Notes: generated by a model from the sequence alone, not told the origin. 64,000 nucleotides of DNA from Pseudomonas sp. HN11 (GCF_021390155.1 NZ_CP089985.1:2119001-2183000); one strand, 5' to 3'; shown: positions 1-8,769, counted from the first letter of the stretch. A program made the numbers and translations.

Positions 1-650
1 AGCGCCACCCGCCATGCTTGAGGGTTGCGCCACGGCAGCCGGATCGACTGGGCCGGTGCAGTTGCCAGCCGGGGCGCACCGGCCGCGAAACGCCTGGCCA
101 TCCACACCCAACTGATCACCGCCGTGACGCTCAGCAGGCTCCATATACCGGCACCCACACGCCAGCTGTGGGCGAGTTCGGTAATGGGTGCCGTGAACAG
201 CGCAGAAAGGGTGGCCCCGACACTCAAGCCTGCGGCATAAATGCCCATGAAAAACGCGGGCCGCTGGGCAAAGTGGGTTTTGATCCAGCCCCCCATCAAC
301 GCGCCGGCGATGGCAATGCCCACACTGATCACAAAGGTGTTGAGCAGCAGGAACGCAGCATTCGGTGAGACCGCCCGCAACAGGCACGCGGCACCGATCA
401 GCACCAGGGCCGCGATCATGCAGCGGTCCGAGCCAAAGCGTCGGCTCAAGCCAGGTGCCAGCAAGGCGAGCATGCCCATGCAGACGTCCGGAATCGACGT
501 CAGCAGCGCCGCCTGGGTAAAGCTCAGGCCATACTGGTCCTGGATCAACAACAGGATCGGCCCGATGGACACAATGGCGGGGCGCAGGGCGATGGACAGC
601 ACCAAAAGGCCGATGACGGCTGCCAGGCTGTGCTTGTCGGTGGAGGTCAT
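1..650 (-). CDS. NimT/CynX-family MFS exporter, 3' part outside window
   Basis: The frame opens with ATG at 650 and stays open to base 1, giving about 216 residues of a roughly 390-residue family; the C-terminal half lies outside the window. The start reads MTSTDKHSLAAVIGLLVLSI, followed by regularly spaced hydrophobic helices and the cytoplasmic-loop motif LSRRFGSDR after TM2, as in MFS proteins of the cyanate/2-nitroimidazole (CynX/NimT) branch. It sits head to head with an AraC-type regulator 105 bases away, the same arrangement as nimT-nimR in Escherichia coli. The substrate is inferred only; an exporter of a small toxic organic compound is most likely. Confidence 0.8.
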   Translation of the reverse strand, partial: MTSTDKHSLAAVIGLLVLSIALRPAIVSIGPILLLIQDQYGLSFTQAALLTSIPDVCMGMLALLAPGLSRRFGSDRCMIAALVLIGAACLLRAVSPNAAFLLLNTFVISVGIAIAGALMGGWIKTHFAQRPAFFMGIYAAGLSVGATLSALFTAPITELAHSWRVGAGIWSLLSVTAVISWVWMARRFAAGAPRLATAPAQSIRLPWRNPQAWRVA

Positions 651-703
651 GTCGGCGGGCTCTTCGGGTCGTTGAAGTCGAACCGATCGTAGCAATGTGC
701 AAG

Positions 704-733
704 AATCGACAAATGCCAGCTTATATCGACAAA
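704..733. promoter_or_regulatory. 20-bp-spaced direct repeat, candidate AraC operator
   Basis: AATCGACAAA at 704-713 recurs as TATCGACAAA at 724-733 in the 105-bp divergent intergenic region. The exact 20-base period puts both copies on one helix face, as expected for the two half-sites of an AraC-family protein. The regulator starts only 22 bases downstream, so autoregulation together with control of the exporter is plausible. This is an inference from spacing. Confidence 0.45.
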
Positions 734-755
734 GTGACAAAACGAAGAGCCTACG

Positions 756-1571
756 ATGAAGCAAGATGCCCGCACCGTCGGTAAGCCCGTCGCTCTGAAC
801 GGACGCAGCGAGGATTACCTGGATTACCAGGACGTACCACGCGTGCTCATGGCCCTCGTCCGTAACCAGGCGGCCGGCGCCTATAACGCACCGCACACCC
901 ATCGGCACGGCCAGTTGCTGTATGCAGTCAGTGGTGTGATGCGTGCGGTTGCCCAGGGTAGCCTGTGGTTCTTGCCGCCCAAACGGGCGCTGTGGATTCC
1001 CGCCGAAGAAGAACACGATCAACTGATGCTGACGCCGGTGCAGATGCGCTCGATCTACATCCAGGCCGACGCAGCCGCCGGTTTTGGCGACAGGTGCCGT
1101 ATCGTCGATGTTTCGCTGCTGCTGCGCGAGCTGATTCTGGTGCTGGCCAATGAGCCGATCGAGTATGAACTCGAAGGTCGCAATAGCCATGTGGTAGCGC
1201 TGATCCTCAGCGAACTGGCTGCCGCGCGCACCTTGCCGTTGCAGATCCCGTGGCCTGTCGACCGTCGCTTGCTGGTGGTATGCCGCGCGATTCTTGAAGC
1301 ACCTGGGCAAAATCATACGGTGGAGTATTGGGCCGACCAGGTCGGCGCCAGTTCACGCACGCTGATCCGCTTGTTCCTCAAGGAAACCGGCCTGACCTAC
1401 CGCCAGTGGCTCCAGCAGGTACGCCTGGCCTGTGCCCTGGAGCGACTGGAGAATGGCGAGCCCATCGGCCGGATCGCTCAGGACCTGGGCTATGTGAGTG
1501 CCAGTGCCTTCAGTGCGATGTTTCGCCGGGCGATCGGCGTTTCACCGCGCGACTTTCTGGTCCGCGACTGA
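756..1571 (+). CDS. AraC-family regulator with N-terminal cupin, NimR-like
   Basis: This 271-residue protein has an N-terminal cupin-type ligand domain (about 30-130, with HTHRHGQLLY supplying the metal or ligand histidines) and a C-terminal AraC double helix-turn-helix (about 175-270). The second helix-turn-helix carries the family signature IAQDLGYVSASAFSAMFRRA and ends in GVSPRDF. It is transcribed away from the NimT-like exporter at 1-650 and probably controls it and itself, as NimR does. The start follows GAAGAG. Its last 30 bases overlap the converging end of the sensor kinase gene. Confidence 0.85.
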   Translation: MKQDARTVGKPVALNGRSEDYLDYQDVPRVLMALVRNQAAGAYNAPHTHRHGQLLYAVSGVMRAVAQGSLWFLPPKRALWIPAEEEHDQLMLTPVQMRSIYIQADAAAGFGDRCRIVDVSLLLRELILVLANEPIEYELEGRNSHVVALILSELAAARTLPLQIPWPVDRRLLVVCRAILEAPGQNHTVEYWADQVGASSRTLIRLFLKETGLTYRQWLQQVRLACALERLENGEPIGRIAQDLGYVSASAFSAMFRRAIGVSPRDFLVRD

Positions 1572-2888
1572 CGGCATGTGCGACTGGCGGTGAGGCAGCC
1601 GCAGCTGAGCACACAATCCACCGCCCTCGCGGTTGTACAGCGTCAAGGCGCCTTGCAGGGTGTGGGCCAGTTGCTGCGCGATGGCCAGGCCCAGCCCGGT
1701 GCCGCCGGTGGTGCGGTTGCGTGAGCTTTCGACGCGATAGAACGGTTTGATCACGTCGGGCAACTGCGCCTCGGGAATGCCGGGGCCACGGTCAAGGATC
1801 TGGATCGACAGCTGCTCGTCGGCGTGGCGCTCGACGTTGACCGTGACCTCGCTGCCAAACTTCAGCGCGTTGTCCACCAGGTTCACCAGCACCCGACGCA
1901 ATGCGTGGGGGCGGGTGTCGATTACGGTGCCGGTGGGCGCGGTGAGCACCACCTGTTTGCCGACGTCCTGATAGTCAAACACCAGGCTGTCGAGAAACGA
2001 ATGCAGGTCGAGCCGGCGGCTGTCCTCGACGGTGCCGTCCATGCTGCGTGCATAGGCCACGCCTTCCTGGACCAAGTGCTGCATTTCATTGAGGTCGTTC
2101 CAGAGTTTTTCCCGTTCCACCGACTCTTCCATCAGCTCGGCGCGCAGCTTCATGCGCGTGATCGGAGTTTGCAGGTCGTGGGAAATGGCTGCGAGCAGTT
2201 GCATGCGTTCCTTGATATGGGTGGCGACCCGTTCCTGCAAGGTATTGAAGGCCACGGCCGCGTAGGCCACTTCGGTGGGGCCGTTTTCATCCAGGCGCGC
2301 GCCGCCGCCGTTGGGCTCCAGGCGGTAGACCGCATTGGTCAGGCGGGTCAGCGGCTCAATGGCGGTGCGCACGGCCAGCAGAGTGCAGCCGAGCAACAGC
2401 AACAGTTGCACACCCAGTAACAGCGGCAGCCAAGGCGACAGCGGTGAGACTTGCGGGCGCACATCAAGGGTCAGCGGCGTGCCATCGCGCAGGCGCAGAT
2501 GCGCCTGGTAATGCGGGCGTTTGTCGGGGATGGTATTGAAGGTCAGGCTGTAGTCCTGACCCAGGGTGGCCTCCATCGAATGCACGGAGGCGGGCGCAGT
2601 GGCCATGTCCATCGGCTGGCCGGGCTGGCCTTCATCCAGTTGATAGCGATAGGTGGCATGTTCGAAGCGCGGCAGCCAGGCATGGCGCTCCTCGGCGGGC
2701 AGGCGTTCGAGCATGGCCACCGAGGTGCTGATGTCCTGTTCGAAGTTGCCCAGCATCAGCGACATCGCGCTCTGGTAACGCTCATAAAACTGCAGCCCGA
2801 AGGACAGCCCGTGGGCGATCACCAGGCTGGTCAGAAAGATCAGCGTCAGGCGTGAGGCCAGGGAGCGCGGCCAGCGCAGCCGTTTCAT
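1542..2888 (-). CDS. Membrane sensor histidine kinase, EnvZ-like
   Basis: 448 residues: an N-terminal membrane helix (about 11-33), a periplasmic domain of roughly 100 residues, a second helix (about 150-170), then HAMP. The HisKA domain has phospho-accepting His in ISHDLQTPITRM, and the HATPase_c domain shows the N box (NLVDNALKFG), DRGPGIP and GGTGLGLAI. The start overlaps the upstream response regulator by four bases (ATGA), so the two are translationally coupled partners. Because the regulator is in turn coupled to catalase, peroxide or envelope stress is a reasonable guess for the signal, but nothing in the periplasmic domain identifies it. Confidence 0.9.
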   Translation of the reverse strand: MKRLRWPRSLASRLTLIFLTSLVIAHGLSFGLQFYERYQSAMSLMLGNFEQDISTSVAMLERLPAEERHAWLPRFEHATYRYQLDEGQPGQPMDMATAPASVHSMEATLGQDYSLTFNTIPDKRPHYQAHLRLRDGTPLTLDVRPQVSPLSPWLPLLLGVQLLLLLGCTLLAVRTAIEPLTRLTNAVYRLEPNGGGARLDENGPTEVAYAAVAFNTLQERVATHIKERMQLLAAISHDLQTPITRMKLRAELMEESVEREKLWNDLNEMQHLVQEGVAYARSMDGTVEDSRRLDLHSFLDSLVFDYQDVGKQVVLTAPTGTVIDTRPHALRRVLVNLVDNALKFGSEVTVNVERHADEQLSIQILDRGPGIPEAQLPDVIKPFYRVESSRNRTTGGTGLGLAIAQQLAHTLQGALTLYNREGGGLCAQLRLPHRQSHMPSVADQKVAR

Positions 2889-3634
2889 GACGCTTCTCCC
2901 AGGATTTCCACCGGGTAGGTGAATACATAGCCTTCGCTGCGCACCGTCTTGACGTAGGCCGGGTCGCGCGCATCATCCAGCAGGCGCTGGCGCAAACGGC
3001 TGACCAGCAAGTCGATGGAACGGTCGAACAGGTCGGCATCGCGGCCCTGGGTGAGGTTGAGCAATTGATCACGACTCAGCACACGTTGAGGGTGGTCGAC
3101 AAATACCCGCAACAAACGGTATTCGCCGCCGCTCAGGTTGACGATGGTGCCCTGGGCGTCCATCAGGTGACGTGCGGTGGTGTCCAGCCGCCATTTGCCG
3201 AAAGCCAGCAGACGGCTGGCCTCGCTGACGACCAAGTTGGGCGGCAGCGACCGAGTGCGGCGCAACACGGCATTGATGCGCGCCAGCAACTCGCGAGCGG
3301 CGAAGGGTTTGACCAGGTAATCATCGGCGCCCATTTCCAGGCCGATGATGCGGTCGGTTTCGTCATTGCGTGCGGTCAGCATCAGGATCGGAGTGGCCTT
3401 GTGTTTGCCCGCGCGCAATTCGCGGCACAGCACCAGCCCGTCGTCGCCCGGCATCATGATGTCGAGCACAATCAGGTCCACCGTCGTGGAATCGAGCAAG
3501 GTGCGCATTTGCCGACCATCCGAGGCCACCGTGGTGCGCAAGCCATTTTTCTTCAGGTAGTTGCCGACGAGTTCCCGGATCTCACGATCGTCGTCGACAA
3601 TCATAATGTGATCGATATGGTCCATCTGGCTCAC
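2885..3634 (-). CDS. OmpR/PhoB-family response regulator
   Basis: 249 residues. The N-terminal receiver (about 9-120) has the acidic pocket in IVDDD, phosphoacceptor Asp in [13 protein letters not shown], conserved Thr in MLTARND and Lys in DDYLVKPF. The C-terminal winged-helix DNA-binding domain (about 150-245) ends with the family pattern VSRLRQRL...[11 protein letters not shown]. The gene overlaps catalase by four bases upstream and the kinase by four bases downstream, so catalase, regulator and kinase appear to be one translationally coupled unit. Whether the regulator controls the catalase promoter is not shown by the sequence. Confidence 0.92.
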   Translation of the reverse strand: MSQMDHIDHIMIVDDDREIRELVGNYLKKNGLRTTVASDGRQMRTLLDSTTVDLIVLDIMMPGDDGLVLCRELRAGKHKATPILMLTARNDETDRIIGLEMGADDYLVKPFAARELLARINAVLRRTRSLPPNLVVSEASRLLAFGKWRLDTTARHLMDAQGTIVNLSGGEYRLLRVFVDHPQRVLSRDQLLNLTQGRDADLFDRSIDLLVSRLRQRLLDDARDPAYVKTVRSEGYVFTYPVEILGEAS

Positions 3635-5064
3635 CCCAAGAGTTCAATGGCGCGGGCAACACCCGCGCCATAGGCAGGATCGGCGTGTGTGCAGTGCTGG
3701 ATGTGGCGTTCTTTGGCCTGCGGGCTCGCACCCTGGATCGAACGCGCGGTGTTGTCGAACAGGGCTTGTTGTTGGGGTGCGCTCATCAAGCGGAACAGCG
3801 CGCCGGGTTGGGAAAAATAGTCAGTGTCTTCCCGATGGTTCCAGTGCGCAGCGCTGCCTTGCAGGGCCAGCGGTGGCTCGCGAAAGTCGGGTTGTTCCAC
3901 CCATTGCGCGTGGCTGTTGGGTTCGTAGCCGAGGGTGCTCCCGGCATTGCGGTCAGTGCGCATCTGCCCGTCGCGGTGATAGCTGTTGACCGGGCAACGC
4001 GGGGCATTCACCGGGATCTGATGGTGGTTCACGCCGACGCGGTAGCGTTGTGCATCGCCATAGGCAAACAGGCGCGCCTGCAGCATTTTATCCGGCGAGA
4101 AGCTGATGCCCGGCACCACGTTGGCAGGGTTGAAGGCGGCTTGTTCGACGTCGACGAAGTAGTTGTCGGGGTTGCGATTGAGCTCCAGAACGCCCACTTC
4201 GATCAGTGGATAATCCTGATGCGGCCAGACTTTGGTCAGGTCGAAAGGGTTGATCGCATAGGTAGCGGCGTCTGTCTCCGGCATGATTTGCACGTAGAGC
4301 TTCCATTGCGGAAAGCGGCCTTCTTCGATGCTGGTGTACAGGTCGCGCTGGGCGCTTTCACGGTCGTGGCCGACCACTCGGCTGGCCTGCTCATCGGTGA
4401 GATTGTGGATGCCTTGCGCGGTTTTCCAGGTGAATTTCACCCAGAAGCGTTCGTTGGCAGGGCTGATAAAACTGAAGGTGTGGCTGCCAAAACCATGCAT
4501 GTGCCGATAGGACTGTGGCAACCCGCGGTCGCTCATCACAATCGTGACTTGATGCAGGGCCTCGGGCAGTAGGGTCCAGAAATCCCAGTTGTTGCGCGCG
4601 CTGCGCATGTTGGTGCGCGGGTCGCGCTTGACGGCGTGGTTGAGGTCGGGGAATTTCAACGGGTCGCGCAGGAAAAACACTGGGGTGTTGTTGCCCACCA
4701 GGTCCCAGTTGCCTTGCTCGGTATAGAACTTGATGGCGAAGCCACGGATATCCCGCTCGGCATCGGCAGCACCGCGTTCGCCGGCCACGGTGGAGAACCG
4801 CACGAAAATATCAGTGGTCTTGCCGACGTGGGAAAACAGGTCGGCCTTGGTGAAACGGCTGATGTCATGGGTGACGGTAAAACGGCCGAATGCGCCGGAA
4901 CCTTTGGCATGCATGCGTCGCTCGGGGATGACTTCACGGTCGAAGTGCGCCAGTTTTTCCAGCAACCAGACGTCTTGCAACAACACGGGGCCGCGGGGGC
5001 CGGCGGTTTGCGAATGGTTGTTGTCGACCACGGGTGCGCCAGCGGCTGTCGTCAGTTTTTTCAT
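3631..5064 (-). CDS. katA: Monofunctional haem catalase, KatA-type
   Basis: 477 residues, the usual length of small-subunit catalases, converting hydrogen peroxide to water and oxygen. Catalytic His52 lies in [11 protein letters not shown] and Asn125 in [13 protein letters not shown]; the haem-ligand Tyr is in [11 protein letters not shown], and the NADPH/structural stretch [14 protein letters not shown] is intact. It closely resembles P. aeruginosa KatA in the parts I recall. The ATG at 5064 is chosen because AAGGGGA lies eight bases upstream. No signal peptide is seen, so it should be cytoplasmic. Ohr lies 95 bases upstream and the response regulator overlaps its end, forming a peroxide-defence block. 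Confidence 0.93.
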   Translation of the reverse strand: MKKLTTAAGAPVVDNNHSQTAGPRGPVLLQDVWLLEKLAHFDREVIPERRMHAKGSGAFGRFTVTHDISRFTKADLFSHVGKTTDIFVRFSTVAGERGAADAERDIRGFAIKFYTEQGNWDLVGNNTPVFFLRDPLKFPDLNHAVKRDPRTNMRSARNNWDFWTLLPEALHQVTIVMSDRGLPQSYRHMHGFGSHTFSFISPANERFWVKFTWKTAQGIHNLTDEQASRVVGHDRESAQRDLYTSIEEGRFPQWKLYVQIMPETDAATYAINPFDLTKVWPHQDYPLIEVGVLELNRNPDNYFVDVEQAAFNPANVVPGISFSPDKMLQARLFAYGDAQRYRVGVNHHQIPVNAPRCPVNSYHRDGQMRTDRNAGSTLGYEPNSHAQWVEQPDFREPPLALQGSAAHWNHREDTDYFSQPGALFRLMSAPQQQALFDNTARSIQGASPQAKERHIQHCTHADPAYGAGVARAIELLG

Positions 5065-5159
5065 GCTCAAATCCCCTTGTTTCTGATTGTTGTGTCAGGG
5101 GCATCAAACCAGACCGCTCAATGCGCGGCGATTGCACGTAGGTATCGAGTCACTGAACC

Positions 5160-5576
5160 TCAGTTCAGGGTGAAGCTGACGTCGATGTTCCGGCGTGTGG
5201 CTTTTGAGTAAGGGCAGTTCTGATGGGCCGCTTCAATCAGTTGGTGGGCAATCTCGGGTTCGATCTCGGGTAACGAAACGCTGATACGCGCCTGCAGGAA
5301 AAAGCCCTGTTCACCGTGCAGCAAGTCAACCTGGGCAGCGATCGCCGCTGCCGCCGGAAACACGACCTTCCGGGCGTTACAGGCATGGCGCAGTGCAGCC
5401 AGGAAGGACGCCGACCAGCACACGGCAAACAATTGTTCGGGGTTGGTGCCACTGCCGGGCGCACCGGGCGGGGAGAGCTTGATATCAAGTCGACCATCCT
5501 CGCTGTGGCCGGCGCCCTCTCGACCGCCTGTGGTCAGGGTGTTGCCGGAATACAGAGTTTTTTCGATGTTCAGCAT
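5160..5576 (-). CDS. Organic hydroperoxide resistance protein, Ohr/OsmC family
   Basis: 138 residues. Ohr enzymes reduce organic hydroperoxides with a reactive and a resolving cysteine; here Cys53 in LFAVCWSASFL and Cys121 in NCPYSKATR fit those positions. The N-terminus is typical of Ohr (tyrosine, glycine-rich turn, then the LDIKLSPPGAPGSGTNPEQ segment). Two in-frame ATGs exist; the second (5576) is preferred because AGGA is seven bases from it and only one base from the first. It lies between the sigma-like gene (34 bases upstream) and catalase, all on one strand. Confidence 0.88.
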   Translation of the reverse strand: MLNIEKTLYSGNTLTTGGREGAGHSEDGRLDIKLSPPGAPGSGTNPEQLFAVCWSASFLAALRHACNARKVVFPAAAAIAAQVDLLHGEQGFFLQARISVSLPEIEPEIAHQLIEAAHQNCPYSKATRRNIDVSFTLN

Positions 5577-5610
5577 GGGCATTTCCTGGAAGGATCGACG
5601 GCAGTCGGGG

Positions 5611-5982
5611 TTATATTGCCCACTGGATGTGTGGCGAACTCAGCAGAGAGGTAGCGTCATTGGCCGGCAGATAGCCCAACAGCGTAGTGCGGGCGATCTG
5701 GAGCAACCAGGCGCGAAAGGGCGTGGCGGCGTCGTAGCCTGCAGCGTTTTCCAGCACCGCCAGGAACGCCTCGTGTGTCAGGTATTCGACGTTTTCATGG
5801 CGGATGCGCCCGACCTGCGCCTGGCCTTCATAAAAGGCCACCAACAACGGCGTGACCTTGCTCGAGAGCCGCCGCACGGCGCCGCGGTCACCGTTGAGCA
5901 CATGCGCCAGCAAGGTGCACAGCCCTTCATTTTCGAGGCGGCCCACCTTGCACAGACAGTTACCGCGATACCCTTCGGTCAT
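5611..5982 (-). CDS. ECF sigma-like protein with region 2 only
   Basis: 123 residues. Residues about 20-105 read like sigma-70 region 2 of an ECF factor: LLAHVLNGDRGAVRRL at the start, a -10-binding helix resembling ENVEYLTHEAFLAVLE, then TPFRAWLLQIARTTLLGYL. After about 15 more residues the frame stops, so the region 4 helix-turn-helix is missing; I see no continuation in another frame before ohr. It could be a truncated ECF sigma factor, a standalone region-2 protein acting on core polymerase, or an antagonist. It precedes ohr by 34 bases and is probably co-transcribed. Confidence 0.6.
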   Translation of the reverse strand: MTEGYRGNCLCKVGRLENEGLCTLLAHVLNGDRGAVRRLSSKVTPLLVAFYEGQAQVGRIRHENVEYLTHEAFLAVLENAAGYDAATPFRAWLLQIARTTLLGYLPANDATSLLSSPHIQWAI

Positions 5983-5992
5983 GGTTGCATCC

Positions 5993-6025
5993 CTCTTGAA
6001 TGCTGACGGTGGTGAGATTCAAGAG
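5993..6025. promoter_or_regulatory. Perfect 9-bp inverted repeat upstream of the sigma-like gene
   Basis: CTCTTGAAT (5993-6001) and ATTCAAGAG (6017-6025) are exact inverted copies separated by 15 bases. They lie between the creatininase stop and the start of the sigma-like gene; the left arm overlaps that gene's probable Shine-Dalgarno (AGAGGGA). It could be an operator for the stress operon or an RNA hairpin limiting translation. Confidence 0.45.
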
Positions 6026-6061
6026 TGATGCCTGGCCGCGTTGACCACCAGTTAGCCGGTG

Positions 6062-6841
6062 TTAGCAGTTGTTAGTCGAAGCGCTCACCGGCCCGAGCGG
6101 TGCCGATTCGCGGCTGAACGCCTCCAGCTCGCGCACCAGACTCTCGGCGGCCAGCTTGACCAGTTCCCCGCCTTTTTCCACGCTTGCCTGGCCTGGGTCG
6201 GAGCCCATGCGGCCGTCGGGGAAGCGTGAACGAAAATCATGAGCCTCGCGAATCGGCCCGGAGTTGGCGATTTTCGGCGAATAGGTCGCCGACTTGATCG
6301 ATTCCGGGTAGGCCCATTGGGTCACTGCAATCTCCGACGGCGTGGCGTGTATGCCATGGCCGGTGGGGAACTGTCGATTGGCCAGTGCGCCAACGCCTTC
6401 CAGGTCCCACCAGTTGCTCAATTTCAAGGCGAACCCGGCAGGCTGTCTGGCGAAACTGGCCTGTGCATACAGTTGCGAAAACGCCGCTTCGATCGAGGCG
6501 ATGTTGCCGCCATGGCCATTGAGAAAGAGGATCTTCTCGAAGCCGTGGGCAACCAGGGAAAGGACCCAGTCCTCGATGGCCGCGATAAACGTCGACGGGC
6601 GCAGCGTGATGGTGCCGGCAAAGCCCAGGTGATGTTGTGCCATGCCGATATTGAAAGTGGGAGCGATCAGGATATCGGCGGATTCCTGCGCCTGATGGGC
6701 AATGATCTGCGGACACATCCAGTCGGTGCCCAGCAGGCCGATTGGCCCGTGCTGCTCGTTGGAGCCGATGGGAATCACGATGGTGCGGCTGCGCTCAAGG
6801 AACTGCTCGATTTCAGCCCAGGTAGACATGTGTAAAAGCAT
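6062..6841 (-). CDS. Creatininase-family amidohydrolase
   Basis: 259 residues with the metal-binding set of creatininase/FAPy-deformylase-type amidohydrolases: PIGSNEQHGP near residue 25, GTDW about ten residues later, a His in MAQHHLGFAGTITLRP, and the loop NGHGGN followed by a conserved Glu segment. These enzymes open cyclic amides or deformylate substrates; the actual substrate cannot be read from sequence. The start at 6841 has GAGAGG seven bases upstream. It is on the same strand as the stress genes that follow, 79 bases from the sigma-like gene, but need not share their function. Confidence 0.85.
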   Translation of the reverse strand: MLLHMSTWAEIEQFLERSRTIVIPIGSNEQHGPIGLLGTDWMCPQIIAHQAQESADILIAPTFNIGMAQHHLGFAGTITLRPSTFIAAIEDWVLSLVAHGFEKILFLNGHGGNIASIEAAFSQLYAQASFARQPAGFALKLSNWWDLEGVGALANRQFPTGHGIHATPSEIAVTQWAYPESIKSATYSPKIANSGPIREAHDFRSRFPDGRMGSDPGQASVEKGGELVKLAAESLVRELEAFSRESAPLGPVSASTNNC

Positions 6842-7066
6842 GATGGCCTCTCTGTTCGACAGGGCTCCGCCAGGAGCGTGATGGAGTATCGGGAGTGCGC
6901 ACCCATCTCATCACGGGGCAGGGGCAGCGGACATTGCACGATGGTGTCGATCGCTGCGTTGCGGGCCGGTCTATGCTTGTTCAATAAACGAGGGCACTCC
7001 CAGGTTTCGCTGCGGACTAAGCAACTGGGCCTACAAGGGACCTCTGCTTTCTGACATGGACCGGAC

Positions 7067-8134
7067 ATGAATCAAACCAACTTGCAATTCAAGACCCTGC
7101 TGTTATTGCTGGGCCTGGTGACCATCGCCTTTATCTGGATATTGCTGCCGTTCTACGGCGCGGTGTTCTGGGCGGTGATCCTCGGCATCATCTTTGCCCC
7201 GATGCAGCGTCGCCTGCAGCAGCGCTTTGGCTGGAACCGCAACCTCACTTCCCTGACCACCTTGAGTGCCTGCCTGATCATTGCGATCCTGCCGGTGATC
7301 ATCACCAGTGCCTTGCTGGTGCAAGAGGGCGCGACGCTCTACAAGAACATCGAGAGCGGCAAGCTGGACGTGGCCGGGTATATCGAGCAGTTCAAGAATG
7401 TGTTGCCGCCTTACTTCCAGCATCTGCTGGACCGTTTTGGCATGGGTAACCTGGAAGGTTTGCGCGAGAAGATCGTCAAAAGCGCGATGCAGGGCAGTCA
7501 GTTCTTTGCCACCCAGGCATTCAGCTTCGGCCAGGGTACATTTGATTTTCTGGTGAGCTTTTTCATCATGCTGTATCTGCTGTATTTCCTGCTGCGCGAT
7601 GGGCCGGAGCTGGTGCGCAAGGTACGTACCGCAGTGCCGTTGGCCGAGCCGCAGAAGCGCCGCCTGCAACTCAAATTCAATCGGGTGGTACGTGCCACGG
7701 TCAAAGGCAACGTGCTGGTAGCCGTGACCCAAGGTGCGCTGGGCGGTTTGATCTTCTGGTTTCTGGATATTCCCAGTGCGTTGCTCTGGGCGGTACTGAT
7801 GGCGTTTCTGTCATTGTTGCCGGCGGTGGGCGCGGGGATTGTATGGGGGCCGGTGGCCGTTTACTTCCTGTTGAGCGGTTCGATCTGGCAGGGCGTGGTG
7901 CTGGCGCTGTTTGGCGTGTTTGTGATCGGCCTGGTGGACAATGTGCTGCGCCCGATCCTGGTGGGCAAGGACACCAAGATGCCGGACTATCTTATTCTGA
8001 TCTCGACCCTGGGCGGCCTGTCGGTGTTTGGCCTGAACGGTTTTGTGATCGGACCGCTGGTGGCGGCGTTGTTTATGTCCAGCTGGGCGTTGTTTGTGGA
8101 AAGCAAACCGCGGGTCAAGTTGCCATTGCCCTAA
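7067..8134 (+). CDS. AI-2E/PerM-family membrane transporter
   Basis: 355 residues with the AI-2E exporter family layout: two or three N-terminal helices (11-60), a soluble stretch with amphipathic segments (about 90-150), then five C-terminal helices including ALLWAVLMAFLSLLPAVGAGIVWGP and the conserved DNVLRPILVGKDTKMPDYLI. Some members export autoinducer-2 (TqsA), others exchange ions or are uncharacterised, so a specific substrate is not assigned. It stands alone on the plus strand; its stop overlaps the end of a small converging ORF. Confidence 0.88.
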   Translation: MNQTNLQFKTLLLLLGLVTIAFIWILLPFYGAVFWAVILGIIFAPMQRRLQQRFGWNRNLTSLTTLSACLIIAILPVIITSALLVQEGATLYKNIESGKLDVAGYIEQFKNVLPPYFQHLLDRFGMGNLEGLREKIVKSAMQGSQFFATQAFSFGQGTFDFLVSFFIMLYLLYFLLRDGPELVRKVRTAVPLAEPQKRRLQLKFNRVVRATVKGNVLVAVTQGALGGLIFWFLDIPSALLWAVLMAFLSLLPAVGAGIVWGPVAVYFLLSGSIWQGVVLALFGVFVIGLVDNVLRPILVGKDTKMPDYLILISTLGGLSVFGLNGFVIGPLVAALFMSSWALFVESKPRVKLPLP

Positions 8135-8301
8135 AAAGCAGCTTCAAGCTTCAAGCTTGCAGCTGCTTCCACGCTGCTTTTAAAAGGACCGCTGATGGCT
8201 TCGCCGTCGCGTACCAGGTACCAGCAGGCAAGCAAACCCAGCTTGCGAAGCGGGGCGGGGACGGCGCTGCCGATGACGGACATGATCTGAATAGTGGGCA
8301 T
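8131..8301 (-). CDS. Small hypothetical protein, 56 residues
   Basis: Start at 8301 is fixed by a strong GGAGGT six bases upstream. The product begins MPTIQIMSVIGSAVPAPLRK, has a short hydrophobic stretch (LGLLACWYLVRDGEAISGPF) and no motif I recognise. The last dozen codons fall inside the palindrome at 8136-8168, so the C-terminus may have been added by a repeat that removed an earlier stop. It converges on the AI-2E-type transporter with a short terminal overlap. Confidence 0.5.
   Translation of the reverse strand: MPTIQIMSVIGSAVPAPLRKLGLLACWYLVRDGEAISGPFKSSVEAAASLKLEAAF
8136..8168. repeat. REP-like palindrome, 16-bp arms
   Basis: AAGCAGCTTCAAGCTT (8136-8151) and AAGCTTGCAGCTGCTT (8153-8168) pair with a single mismatch around a one-base centre. 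Related AAGCTTCAAGC-type text occurs at 27161-27180 and 32470-32488, suggesting a dispersed intergenic repeat. Being next to the transporter stop, it may also protect or terminate that transcript. Confidence 0.6.
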
Positions 8302-8392
8302 AAGGACCTCCAATCGCTATGGGGGTCACTTTACGGGGCAGGCTGGCGTAGCAAAAATCAACCGTCTCGATAGTCGACATCGACGTGAGGCG

Positions 8393-8587
8393 TCAGTCCA
8401 CCACTTGATCAAGCATGTTCACTACTTCCTGCTCGCTGAGCAAACCCTTGCGCACCAGGTTTTCTGCCAGCAGCGCGAGAAATTTGGCGCTGCGGTGGCC
8501 TTCCAGGTGCTTGAGCTCGGTGAGGGCGCTGTAGACCTTGCTGGACGTACAGAGGCCGGCTGTGCGGTGCGGGTTTTGCGTGGGCAT
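8393..8587 (-). CDS. Small hypothetical protein, 64 residues
   Basis: AAGGACGA precedes the ATG at 8587. The product starts MPTQNPHRTAGLCTSSKVYS and ends in a predicted helical region (SAKFLALLAENLVRKGLLSEQEVVNMLDQVVD) that looks like a compact helical domain. I do not recognise the family. Good ribosome-binding site, helix-forming composition and lack of a competing gene argue that it is real. It is followed after about 90 bases by the other small minus-strand ORF. Confidence 0.55.
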   Translation of the reverse strand: MPTQNPHRTAGLCTSSKVYSALTELKHLEGHRSAKFLALLAENLVRKGLLSEQEVVNMLDQVVD

Positions 8588-8769
8588 GATCAGTCGTCCT
8601 TGTTGTTATTGGGTGGACAGTCTCGATAGTGGGAGTGTTTCGTGACACAAACATGACAGCGCGAGGCCTGTTCGGGCAAGTAGACATTGGTGTTGATGAT
8701 GTGCGATTGCGCTTCGGGCATTGTCCTCAAAGCGACCTTGACCCCATGAATCCGGACTTTTCAGATAAA

